Origin: Corynebacterium qintianiae
Lineage (GTDB): Bacteria > Actinomycetota > Actinomycetes > Mycobacteriales > Mycobacteriaceae
Assembly (NCBI RefSeq): GCF_011038645.2
Contig: NZ_CP064955.1
Span: 186,001 to 250,000 of the forward strand
Direction of reading: 5' to 3'
DNA: 64,000 bases
Of the stretch, positions 1 through 8,029 are shown one piece after another. The notes below the pieces were generated by a model that was not told the DNA's origin, did not search any database, and was given only the letters and a program-made list of their open reading frames with translations. The position numbers and the translations under genes were made by a program. Position 1 is the first letter of the stretch. Every line of letters begins with the position of its first letter.

Positions 1-3000
1 TTGCGCCACATCCTGACCACCATCTCCGCGGTCAGCGGGCCGACGGTCCAAAAAGAAGTCGCCGCCCTCCTCGACTCCAACGACTCGGCCGCCATGTCGG
101 AGTTCATCGACTCCGGCTGGCAAAACGCCCAGGCCCAGGATGACCGCGCCAGCGCGTGGGAGGCAGCACAAGCACCTGACGGGTCCACCTCGAAAAGTGC
201 CGCCGATGAAGTCCTGCAGCAAAACAACCCAGACGCCTTCTCCGAGTTCGCTGCCACCGGGGCCGAGACAGCACGCGCACATGACCGTCGGCGCGAAGTG
301 TATGAACTGACCAACTCCCCGCTTCCCAGCGTCGCAGCTGGGGCGTCGGAGGCCATCCAGGTGGGAACCGACACCGCCATCGAAGAATTCCTGCGCTACG
401 GGCAATTCGTGGCCGCATCGCAGGACTCCGAGAAGATGGAGATCTCCCAACTCGTCGAGACGGCCATCAACGAAGCATCCGCGGCGAGCACCGCCAATAA
501 ACTGGCCTGGCAGCAGGCAGATCAGGCGGCCCGGGCCGCTGAAAGCGCCAGGCGAGCCGCCGAAATCTCACGCGATGAAGCTTTCGCCGCCGACGCCGCC
601 CAAACCAGGGCAGGCAATGCCGCCTCGGCCGCCGCCGATCTTGCGCAACAATCCGCCCACGTCGCAGACCAGGCAGTAGCAGCCTCCCAGGAGGCACGTA
701 TCGCTCTGCAGCAAACCGCCGACGCACTCTCCCGCGCAGCATCGGCAGCAGGCCGTGCCCGCGCCGCCGCAAGCGCGGCCCAAACCGCGGCCGCCAACGC
801 CGCAGGAGATGCCTCCGCGGCCCGAGGTGCCCGCATCGCAGCAGAACAAGCCCGCGATGCGGCAGCGCGAGCCCGCGACTCCGCCGAAGCACACGTATAC
901 GCTTCCCAATCAGCAGGCCATGCCCGCGCCGCCGGTCAGGCGGCCAGCTCCGCCGCCGCGAACGCCGACGCCGCCGCATCTGCTGCCGCTGATGCCGCCA
1001 ACGCGGCAGGAGTCAGCGAAGCAGCCGCCGCCGAAGCCCGTGAAGGCGCCGCACGTGCACGTGCCGCCGCCGCACGCGCACGTGCGGCGGCAAACGAAGT
1101 CGACCGGCTCGTCCACGAAATCGAAGGACTTGTCGAACAAGCCAGGCAAGCGGCAATAGAAGCCGCCGAACACGCGGAAAGGTCTGCAGAAGCTGCCGAC
1201 CGCGCCGCCCAGGAAGCGGAAAACTCCGCCGCCCACTCCCGTAATGCGGGCGAATACGCCGCAGAAGCACAGCGTGCGGCCGAAGCCGCCAACGGCGCCA
1301 TCGACTTGGCGGAGTCGGCCCATGAACTTGCCGTCAAGATTGATAATCAGCGCCACCAGGCCGAAAAGGAGTTCCTCCGCACCCAGGCGGAAGACGCGCG
1401 CACCGTCCAGGACGCAGCCGATCAGGTTGCCGCCGATGAGAAACGCCGCCGTGAGGAGCTTGAAAAAGACCTCGCCCCGCTGGAGGGCAGTGGCGCGCCG
1501 AACAGCTCCTTGGACGTAGACGCCATCAAGAAAGCCACTGTCGCGGCTGCCCAGGTCGGCACACCCGCTGTGGTCGGTGCGGCGAAAACCGCTCTGACAG
1601 GCGGAACGGATGATGATTTCCGCGTCTTCGCCACCAGTGGATATCCCACAGCTGTCGACCTGGATAACCAAGCGCTTCTCCGGCAATGGTGGGCAACCGA
1701 CCCCAACGAGGACGTGCGCTTCGAATCCGGCGTGTATGCCAACGCGGCACCGGAAGTCATCGACTGGTTCATCAACGACGAAGTCAAAACCCTGCGTCTT
1801 CCCGATCTCATCGACACAACTTGGAAGCTGCGCGAGACCCAGGGGGACAACACCCAGGCAGCAGCCGACGCCGCGCTGCGCGACGGCGGATATGACGCCC
1901 TCAACGATTTCGTCAACGGCGGCGGGTACGACAAGGCCCGCTACAGCGACCAGCTCCAACAGGCGTATCACCTGGTGGAAACTGGTGGCCCGGAGGTCAA
2001 AGCCGCCGCTGAAGCCGCCATTATCGGGGACCGGAAGACCCTCGACGAGTTCATCACCATCGAGCAGTACCGCCGCGCCAGCCTCGATGCGAACCGGGAA
2101 GCGCACAACGACCACATCGATTCGATGCTGGCGGCGGGACGAAACATAGCAAACCTTGCCGGAGAACTTGCCTCCAATGCGCAGGCAGCCTACGAATACT
2201 CCCGGGGATCAGCCCAAAAAGCACGTCAATACGCTGATGCCGCAGCCGAATACGCCGGATTCGCCCAACAGGCCTCCCAACGAGCCCAGGAATTCGCCGC
2301 CTCCGCCCAACAGTCACTCGACTTCGCCAAGCAACAGCAGGCAAGAGCACATCAAGCCGCCGCCTCCGCGGAAGCCGACGCCTCCGAAGCAACCGCGAAC
2401 GCCGACCAGGCCACCAGCTACGCGATCGACGCCCGCGCCTCAGCCAACGCGGCAGCTGACTCCGCCATATCCGCCCGCGCCTCCGCCGCAGCCGCAGGAC
2501 AAGACGCGGCACTTGCCGCCCAAGCAGCAGACGACGCATTCCGCATCGCGGTGGAAAAAGAACTCGCCGAGCAAGCCGAGCTTCAAGCCGGTCTGGATGC
2601 ACAGGCAGCAGACGGGGCCGACCCGGAAAAACCAGCCGCGCTTCTCGACATCATCAAAGAACGCATCGGGCCGGCAGCCCTCAACCTTCTCCTCGACCTT
2701 GTCGGAATCACCGACCTGGAAAACTGCTTCAAGGGGCAAATCTCCGGGTGCCTATGGACATTGGTCGGAGTGATTCCAGCAGGAAAAATCGCCAAAGCAG
2801 CCCCCATCGTGCGCCGACTCATCTCCAAATCAGACGAAATCGTCGACGCACTACACTCCCGAAAAGCCCTCAAAGACCGCCAACTCGACGAAATCCACAA
2901 CCTACCAGCGTGCGGCGTAAACCCAGTGCTGTACTCCACGGATATCACTTATCGCCCCGCCCGGTTCACGCATGTTGGCCCCCATACTCATTTATTCCAG

Positions 3001-3465
3001 TTCGTCAGCAACCGATGCATTGTCAAGTCGATAGCTGACCAACCATTCCGTGGCAGTAGCTACTACCGATTAAATGCCACCCATGTCTCAGGTATCCAGC
3101 TACAGCGGCATCACCTAATTGCAAACGAAGTGATTAGGAGTAATCGCGATATCGCAAACACGTTGGGAAGCCGAGGACTCAATCCCAGCAATGCGCCAGC
3201 TATTCAAATGACGCCGGCCGATCACCGCCTTACGGAGAGCTGGGGAAGCTCTAAAGAGGCCCAAGACTACCGCGATCTACAAACGGAATTGTTCCGAAAG
3301 GGAGATACCAATCAGATCTTCCAAATGGAATATGATTTCTTAACGCGCCCGGATTTTGGGGGACGCTACGATGAAGCTCTTGATGAAACCATCAAATATG
3401 CGTTAGAACAAGGTTTCATCACTAAGTCACCTTCCCCGCGTGTTAACACGAATAGACCGGTCTAG
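1..3465 (+). CDS. ALF-repeat polymorphic toxin with C-terminal HHLI/DH nuclease domain (5' end outside window)
   Basis: At least 1154 codons are open from the first base, so the gene begins upstream. Residues about 15-160 and 520-710 carry Ala-Leu-Phe (ALF) type helical repeats with a recurring AxxEF pattern. They alternate with very long Ala/Glu/Arg-rich coiled-coil stretches (about 160-490 and 710-880). Around residues 885-980 is a hydrophobic pretoxin-like segment with GITDLENC, GCLWT and IPAGKIAKA. The last ~130 residues hold QRHHLIANE, then MTPADHRLTESWG, a His-rich layout like HNH/endonuclease VII-fold toxins (AHH/LHH type). The final ~500 bp are visibly less GC-rich than the repeat part, as in exchangeable toxin tips. 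The stop codon abuts the ribosome site of the next gene, a candidate immunity gene. Repeat and toxin assignments come from motif recognition; nuclease activity is inferred. Confidence 0.75.
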   Translation: MRHILTTISAVSGPTVQKEVAALLDSNDSAAMSEFIDSGWQNAQAQDDRASAWEAAQAPDGSTSKSAADEVLQQNNPDAFSEFAATGAETARAHDRRREVYELTNSPLPSVAAGASEAIQVGTDTAIEEFLRYGQFVAASQDSEKMEISQLVETAINEASAASTANKLAWQQADQAARAAESARRAAEISRDEAFAADAAQTRAGNAASAAADLAQQSAHVADQAVAASQEARIALQQTADALSRAASAAGRARAAASAAQTAAANAAGDASAARGARIAAEQARDAAARARDSAEAHVYASQSAGHARAAGQAASSAAANADAAASAAADAANAAGVSEAAAAEAREGAARARAAAARARAAANEVDRLVHEIEGLVEQARQAAIEAAEHAERSAEAADRAAQEAENSAAHSRNAGEYAAEAQRAAEAANGAIDLAESAHELAVKIDNQRHQAEKEFLRTQAEDARTVQDAADQVAADEKRRREELEKDLAPLEGSGAPNSSLDVDAIKKATVAAAQVGTPAVVGAAKTALTGGTDDDFRVFATSGYPTAVDLDNQALLRQWWATDPNEDVRFESGVYANAAPEVIDWFINDEVKTLRLPDLIDTTWKLRETQGDNTQAAADAALRDGGYDALNDFVNGGGYDKARYSDQLQQAYHLVETGGPEVKAAAEAAIIGDRKTLDEFITIEQYRRASLDANREAHNDHIDSMLAAGRNIANLAGELASNAQAAYEYSRGSAQKARQYADAAAEYAGFAQQASQRAQEFAASAQQSLDFAKQQQARAHQAAASAEADASEATANADQATSYAIDARASANAAADSAISARASAAAAGQDAALAAQAADDAFRIAVEKELAEQAELQAGLDAQAADGADPEKPAALLDIIKERIGPAALNLLLDLVGITDLENCFKGQISGCLWTLVGVIPAGKIAKAAPIVRRLISKSDEIVDALHSRKALKDRQLDEIHNLPACGVNPVLYSTDITYRPARFTHVGPHTHLFQFVSNRCIVKSIADQPFRGSSYYRLNATHVSGIQLQRHHLIANEVIRSNRDIANTLGSRGLNPSNAPAIQMTPADHRLTESWGSSKEAQDYRDLQTELFRKGDTNQIFQMEYDFLTRPDFGGRYDEALDETIKYALEQGFITKSPSPRVNTNRPV

Positions 3466-3474
3466 GAGCTGTCC

Positions 3475-3909
3475 ATGGACTTCACGTTTACACCCCCAGC
3501 ACCATTAGTATTCGGTAAAAGCCCCGAGTACTACGAAGCGCGGGTCGCTGATCCATTCCGCCGCAACTTGCTCACAATGGAAACATTGCGAGGGAAAGTC
3601 GACTTTGGGGGAGATTCACGCTCCCTGAAAATGATCTTTGTCGACGGTCAAGCGACTGAGTTTGAGATCATGATGCTTGAAAAGGGAGACACCTTCCTGG
3701 GCCTGCAGCTTCCGATGCGAGCCACCAAATTCCAGAATGAGCTGAAAAAACAAAATATTCCCACGAAGAAGGAGGGCGGCGCTGTCGTCTTACCCGATCA
3801 TGACGTGAAGTTCTACATTTTTGAAGGTGAAATAGCGACCATCCGATGGGGCACTGACGAGCCGATATCACCTATCACAGACCAGCCCGAGGAAGCCGGA
3901 AAACCATGA
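3475..3909 (+). CDS. candidate immunity protein 1 for the ALF-repeat toxin
   Basis: 144 codons, ATG preceded by AGGAG at 6-nt spacing that overlaps the end of the toxin gene, so the two are translationally close. No signal peptide or membrane segment, acidic, about 16 kDa, which suits a cytoplasmic immunity protein. No family is recognised. Its second half (FLGLQLPM, then LPDHDVKFYIFEGE, then IRW) has the same order of elements as the next gene (FLGVPIGP, then LPEHFITIEPYD, then ICYW), so the two look like diverged paralogues. The role is inferred from position, size and the duplication. Confidence 0.6.
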   Translation: MDFTFTPPAPLVFGKSPEYYEARVADPFRRNLLTMETLRGKVDFGGDSRSLKMIFVDGQATEFEIMMLEKGDTFLGLQLPMRATKFQNELKKQNIPTKKEGGAVVLPDHDVKFYIFEGEIATIRWGTDEPISPITDQPEEAGKP

Positions 3910-4355
3910 ACTTCACCACTGAGTTCCCCCTCCCCTTTATCCTCGGTGGCACCGTCGAGGAAAACATCGCCCTCCTCGACGACTACTTCTTCAACGAGAA
4001 GGGATCCGGCACCGACCTGGAGGGTTTCCTCGTCCTCGACGGAACCGGTGATGACGACGAGAACATGTGGAAAATCGTCTCCATCATCGAGGAAGACACA
4101 TGCGTCACCGCGCGCGTGGACTTCAACAACTCCAACATCACCTTCCTCGGTGTACCCATCGGGCCCGACAACAGCCTGTCCGTCGAGAAAACAGCCGAAG
4201 CCCTCAAAGCTCAAGGCCTAACGGTTATCACCCAGGAATACGACCTGATCCTGCCCGAGCACTTCATCACGATCGAGCCATATGACTGGATTTGTTACTG
4301 GGACAAAACTTACTGGTCGCAGGACGAATTCCTAGAAGAAACCGTCGACCCATAA
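3906..4355 (+). CDS. candidate immunity protein 2 (paralogue of preceding gene)
   Basis: 149 codons; the ATG overlaps the preceding stop in an ATGA, so translation is probably coupled. Acidic soluble protein with no signal peptide. It shares the spacing of FLG, LPxH and a terminal xxxW with the preceding gene. Tandem related immunity genes are common behind polymorphic toxins, where extra copies may protect against variant toxin tips. Function inferred from context; no named family recognised. Confidence 0.6.
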   Translation: MNFTTEFPLPFILGGTVEENIALLDDYFFNEKGSGTDLEGFLVLDGTGDDDENMWKIVSIIEEDTCVTARVDFNNSNITFLGVPIGPDNSLSVEKTAEALKAQGLTVITQEYDLILPEHFITIEPYDWICYWDKTYWSQDEFLEETVDP

Positions 4356-4773
4356 GTGATCAAATCCCTCACAGTGGGTTTCGGAGGGCGCTTTAAAATG
4401 CCGCTTCACCGGCGCTTCAAAAGTGGGAAACGAGCCAACTCCTAACAGAGGTACTTGTACAGGGTGGTCCTCCCGACCCCGAGCCGGCGAGCCACCTCAG
4501 CCTTGGGCACACCATCAGCTACCCACCCCCGGGCCTGGGCAACCTGCGCGTCGGTGAGTACCTTCGCCCGGCCCTTGTAGACCCCGCGTGCCTTGGCGCG
4601 GGCGATCCCCTCAGCCTGGCGCTCCTTGATAATGGAGCGCTCAAACTCGGCCACACTGCCCATAAGACCCAGCATGAGTTTGGCGATCGGGTCAGCCTTC
4701 GCCGAATACGTCTGCCCCTCGCGCAAAAACCTCACCGAAACACCGCGGCCCACCAGGTCCTCGACGATCGTGT

Positions 4774-4779
4774 GCAGGT
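4774..4779. repeat. left target-site duplication of IS21-type element
   Basis: GCAGGT lies directly outside the left end and is repeated outside the right end at 6921-6926. The intact resolvase copy near 10440 has a single GCAGGT at this point, which proves the duplication. Confidence 0.93.
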
Positions 4780-4845
4780 TGTTAGCGACGGTCGAATTGT
4801 AGCCCAGTTGCGACGGTTGAAAAGTAGCCCATTTTCGTGTGTTTC

Positions 4846-5637
4846 TTATTCTGCCTGACGTTCAGCGGTGATCGACGGTAGGACACTTTCTCGGCCGGCG
4901 ATTCGGTAGCTGGTGCCTGTGTGCGTGAAGATTTCCGCGTGATGGACGATGCGATCAATCATCGCGGCGGCGACGGTGACGTCACCGAAGCATTCGCCCC
5001 AGCGGGAAAACGGCAGGTTCGACGTCATGATCAACGAGCCGCGCTCATATCGGTTGGACACTAGCTGGAAGAACAGGTTCGCTGCTTCTGCCTCGATCGG
5101 GACGTAGCCCACCTCGTCGATGATGAGCAGGTGGTAGCGGTTGAGTTTGGTCAACAATGTTGTCAGCCCGCCTGTGCTGTGGGCTTGGGTCAGGCGGGTG
5201 ATCCATCCGGCGGCGGTGTCGAAAGCGACCCGGTAGCCTTGCCGGGCTGCGATGACCGCTAACCCAGTTGCCAGGTGCGTTTTGCCGGTGCCCGGCGGGC
5301 CGAGGAAGATGACGTTTGCGGCCTCGGTGATCCATCCGCCGGTTTCCAACCGGGCGATACGGGCCCGGTCGAGTGCGGGCTGGGTGGAAAAGTCGAACTC
5401 GTCAATCGTTTTAATCTGGGGAAAGCCCGCCCTTTTTATCCGGCCTGCGGCGCCGGATTCCGCCCGGGCCGACGCTTCGACCGACAGCACCGCTGCCAAG
5501 TATTCCTCGTAGGTCCACGACGCTTGGCGTGCCTTCTCGGCGATGGTCGCATAGTCTGATCCGATTCGCGGGGCCTTCAGCGCCCTGGCCAGATACGCCA
5601 GTTCGGAGTCGATTGTGGTGTGTTGTGGACGGGTCAT
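4846..5637 (-). CDS. istB: IstB-type AAA+ ATPase, IS21 transposition helper
   Basis: 263 codons, usual length for IstB. Walker A GPPGTGKTH near residue 113, Walker B LLIIDEVGYVP near 171 and a sensor-like MTSNLPFSRWGE, giving the DnaA/DnaC-like AAA+ fold that forms a DNA-bound platform recruiting the IstA transposase to target DNA. The ATG overlaps the istA stop by 4 bp (ATGA), typical coupling in IS21 elements. No frameshift seen. Confidence 0.93.
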   Translation of the reverse strand: MTRPQHTTIDSELAYLARALKAPRIGSDYATIAEKARQASWTYEEYLAAVLSVEASARAESGAAGRIKRAGFPQIKTIDEFDFSTQPALDRARIARLETGGWITEAANVIFLGPPGTGKTHLATGLAVIAARQGYRVAFDTAAGWITRLTQAHSTGGLTTLLTKLNRYHLLIIDEVGYVPIEAEAANLFFQLVSNRYERGSLIMTSNLPFSRWGECFGDVTVAAAMIDRIVHHAEIFTHTGTSYRIAGRESVLPSITAERQAE

Positions 5638-6851
5638 GACTCTACCTCCAGTTCGGTCAGCCGGTCGTAAATGTTCAGGTCTGCCTGTTCGACCTCGAGC
5701 TCCTGCGGCGAAACAGGTGGCGTGGCCAGTTGGCGGCGCATCTGCTTCGCAGTGGCGGCGTGCATCGGGTCAGTGATTGTCTGATGTGTGCCCCACACCC
5801 GTTCGTGGCGGGCGACGATCGTCCCGTCCGGGGCGCGCACGACCACCTGCTCCAAGCCAGCGTGGACGGTGACAATTCGGTTGATCATTCGCGGATCCAC
5901 TGAATAGTGGTTGGCGTCGACGGCGACGTAGTAGTTACGTGGCAGCCGCACCTGTCGTAGCACATCGATCTGCGGGGGATACGGCGGCAAAGCGGCCATG
6001 TGCGCCTTGTCGGCTGTCCAAGCCACCGCCGGAATTTTCCTTGTGGTCGCGTGGATACGCTGGTTAGCCACCTCAGTAATCCACTCGTCGAGCTGGCGTT
6101 GGGCATCTGCTGGGCACGTGAAATCGCGGCCGGGGAAAAACGAGGACTTCAGATACCCGTTGGCCCGCTCCACCACGCCTTTAGTTTCCGGATCACGAGG
6201 TGGAGCCTGCTGAATCCTGGTGCCCAAAATGCCAGCAAAAGACAGCACCGGCTGGGTGAGCGCCTTTTGCCCAATTCCAGTCTCTCGGTCCCACAACAAC
6301 TGCTCAGGTACGGCCTGAAACGATGTCGACAACAATGCCCACATCCCTGCAACAAGATCTGCGGTCGTGCGTGTCGGCAGCACACGCGCGGCCATGAACC
6401 TCAAATACGACGCCACCATCACCAGCACCGGAAACGCCACTTTCTGCCCGGTCCCGTCGGGAATCCCGCCAGCGGGGAAAGTCAGATCACACTGGATTTG
6501 CTCACCAGGGCGGTGAATCAGCGTGTCCACCGGGTCCGCCTGCTGGTAGTCGGGGCGGATGCGGCGCACATTATCGCGAAACCATGTGATCGACCCACAC
6601 CACCCCACACGCTGCGCGATCACAGTGGCAGGCAACGTCGGGGTCTGCTCCAGCAGGGCACGCACCCGCGATTCAAACGGGGTGAAGCTGTTTTCGGTGC
6701 TTGCACGCTTCTTGTACACAGGCGGCGCATCTGAGGCCAACGCCCTTTCCACCGTCTTTTTCGAGCAGCCAACTTCGGCCGCGATTTTCCTGATCGACAG
6801 GCCCTGCCGACGCAGATACCTGATCTTGGCCCAATCTTCCACGGAAATCAC
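5634..6851 (-). CDS. istA: IstA-type DDE transposase of IS21-family element
   Basis: 405 codons. An N-terminal helix-turn-helix (LRRQGLSIRKIAAEVGCSKK) binds the end repeats; the integrase core carries the acidic triad in IQCDLTF, LWDRETG and TKGVVERANGYLK. A C-terminal beta-barrel region contains YYVAVDANHYSVDPR, common to IstA proteins. The frame is intact. First gene of the element, overlapping istB by 4 bp. It transposes the element together with IstB. Confidence 0.93.
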   Translation of the reverse strand: MISVEDWAKIRYLRRQGLSIRKIAAEVGCSKKTVERALASDAPPVYKKRASTENSFTPFESRVRALLEQTPTLPATVIAQRVGWCGSITWFRDNVRRIRPDYQQADPVDTLIHRPGEQIQCDLTFPAGGIPDGTGQKVAFPVLVMVASYLRFMAARVLPTRTTADLVAGMWALLSTSFQAVPEQLLWDRETGIGQKALTQPVLSFAGILGTRIQQAPPRDPETKGVVERANGYLKSSFFPGRDFTCPADAQRQLDEWITEVANQRIHATTRKIPAVAWTADKAHMAALPPYPPQIDVLRQVRLPRNYYVAVDANHYSVDPRMINRIVTVHAGLEQVVVRAPDGTIVARHERVWGTHQTITDPMHAATAKQMRRQLATPPVSPQELEVEQADLNIYDRLTELEVES

Positions 6852-6920
6852 CCATCCAATCTTGTCGGTGGGCTACTTTTCGACCGTCGCAAGTGGGCTA
6901 CTTTTCAAGCGTCGCTAACA

Positions 6921-6926
6921 GCAGGT
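6921..6926. repeat. right target-site duplication of IS21-type element
   Basis: Second copy of GCAGGT, directly outside the terminal CA of the element. A 6-bp duplication is inside the range usual for IS21-family elements. Confidence 0.93.
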
Positions 6927-7041
6927 CCACCAGTGAGCGCGCGAGGCGATCCATGCTCGTAACAATGAGCTGATCCCCCTTTCGCAGATACCGCAGCACC
7001 TCCTCCAACTGGGGACGGTGCCGGGTCGAGCCGCTGATTTC

Positions 7042-7879
7042 GGTGCTGTTGCAAAGTTGGGCCAGGGTCGAAAAGCCCAACCTCAAGACATTAGTTGTCC
7101 TTGCTCCGGGGTGCTTAAGCTGTCTCGAATATCCGGCTGACGATCACCGCGTCTGGGTTCGGGTGCCCGTAGGCAAACATCGTGCCCTGGCCTTTCCGTA
7201 ATGAATGCATCGCTTCCATCCCTTTCAACGTCCGGTAGGCGGAAATTCGGTTTTTGAACGCTCCCTTCGGCCCCAGGATTCTTTTCAGTCGGCCATGATC
7301 TCCCTCGAGAACGTTGTTCAGGTATTTCACCTGCCGGTGCTCCACCGTCTGAGGGCAGATTCCCTCCGCCTTCAGCTCGGATATTGCCTTGGCCAGAGCT
7401 GGTGCCTTGTCGGTGTTGATGACCCGCGGGGACCCGGCTGTCGTATTCGATCGCAGCGTCTTGGCCAGGAAACGCTTGGCCGCCGCGACATTGCGCTTCG
7501 GAGAGAGATAAAAGTCCAGGGTCTGCCCACCGGCGGTAATAGCCCGGTAGAGATAGCACCACGTGCCGCCGACCCGAATATAGGTCTCATCCACCCGCCA
7601 GGACCGGGCCTGCCAGTCGGGTACCTGCCGGTACCACCGAGTGTGCTTATCCAGCTCAGGGGCGTATTTCTGCACCCAGCGGTAGATCGTGGTGTGATCG
7701 ACTGGCACACCCCGCTCGGTCATCATTTCCTCCAGATCGCGGTAGCTCACCCCGTAGCGGCAGTACCACCGCACCGCCTACAGGATGATGTCACGGGGGA
7801 AATGCCGACCGGAGAAGATGCCCATGGCTCTGATTATTTCACGCCGGTCTTTCTACTGCCCCAACTTTGCAACAGCACC
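7042..7879 (-). mobile_element. IS6-family insertion sequence, about 838 bp, no target duplication
   Basis: Ends are perfect inverted repeats: GGTGCTGTTGCAAAGTTGG at 7042-7060 and its complement finishing at 7879. This is the classic GGxxCTGTTGCAAA end of IS6/IS26-like elements. Flanking 8-mers (7034-7041 and 7880-7887) differ, so there is no direct repeat. That is usual when IS6 elements have formed or resolved cointegrates or generated deletions, and fits the loss of the resolvase 5' end at the left junction. Size matches elements such as corynebacterial IS1628. Confidence 0.9.
7115..7825 (-). pseudogene. IS6-family DDE transposase with in-frame stop at codon 16
   Basis: Reading from the ATG at 7825-7823 gives the family start MGIFSGRHFPRDIIL, then TAG at 7780-7778, then AVRWYCRYGVSYRDLEEMM in the same frame to a normal C-terminus. 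Total length would be 236 codons, as in the family. The DDE residues sit in WRVDETYI, VINTDKAP and LNNVLEGDHGR. The stop is one base away from Trp (TGG) or Gln (CAG). An internal start after the stop (219 codons) would lose only the N-terminal tip, but that tip is strongly conserved, so the gene is most likely inactive unless complemented in trans or suppressed. Confidence 0.88.
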
Positions 7880-8029
7880 GGTTGTGTTGGGTTCTGCTTG
7901 AGAGCGCACGGCTCGTGTGGGGCCCTACGTATTCAGCATAAATTAAAGCAATTGAAAGTAAGAACACATCATTTTGCGCCGAAAAGTGTATTGTTAAGGT
8001 AAATACATACCTTGACCGGAAGGGTCGCC
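7880..8029 (+). promoter_or_regulatory. AT-rich leader upstream of the LGFP-repeat gene
   Basis: 150 bp with no ORF of note. It is clearly more AT-rich than the surroundings and contains TTGCGCC near 7974 and GTAAATAC near 7999 as possible -35/-10 elements, although spacing is longer than ideal. GGAAGGG (8018-8024) is a good ribosome site for the GTG at 8030. The transcription start cannot be placed by eye. Confidence 0.4.

Larger units (their letters stand above)
4780..6920 (-). mobile_element. IS21-family insertion sequence, complete, 2141 bp
   Basis: Bounded by terminal inverted repeats that begin TGTTAGCGACG at the left and end CGTCGCTAACA at the right, with the 5'-TG...CA-3' termini typical of IS21. 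Each end contains a second internal copy of the repeat (around 4806-4835 at the left, 6868-6893 at the right) with core GTAGCCCA / TGGGCTAC, the multiple transposase-binding sites known for this family. It encodes istA and istB on the minus strand in the usual order with overlap. The 6-bp duplication and uninterrupted genes suggest a fairly recent and potentially active insertion. Confidence 0.93.
4442..7037 (-). pseudogene. serine resolvase, split by an IS21-type insertion and lacking its 5' end
   Basis: Two fragments of one gene flank the IS element. The 3' part (4442-4779) encodes the end of the catalytic domain (EFERSIIKERQAEGIARAKARG) and the C-terminal HTH (EVARRLGVGRTTLYKYL). The 5' part (6921-7037) encodes GSTRHRPQLEEVL to RLARSLVDL. 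Both match the intact copy at 10094-10723 almost base for base; the join falls in the codons after SLVDL. Homology to the intact copy stops at about 7037, four bases before the inverted repeat of the IS6-type element, so the first ~60 codons including the catalytic serine are missing. It cannot make an active recombinase. Confidence 0.9.

Noticed and set aside
910..2115. 401-codon open frame on the minus strand inside the ALF-repeat gene
   Set aside because: Antisense shadow of highly repetitive Ala codons; composition is Gly/Arg/Val-rich without motifs and it overlaps a clear repeat-protein gene.
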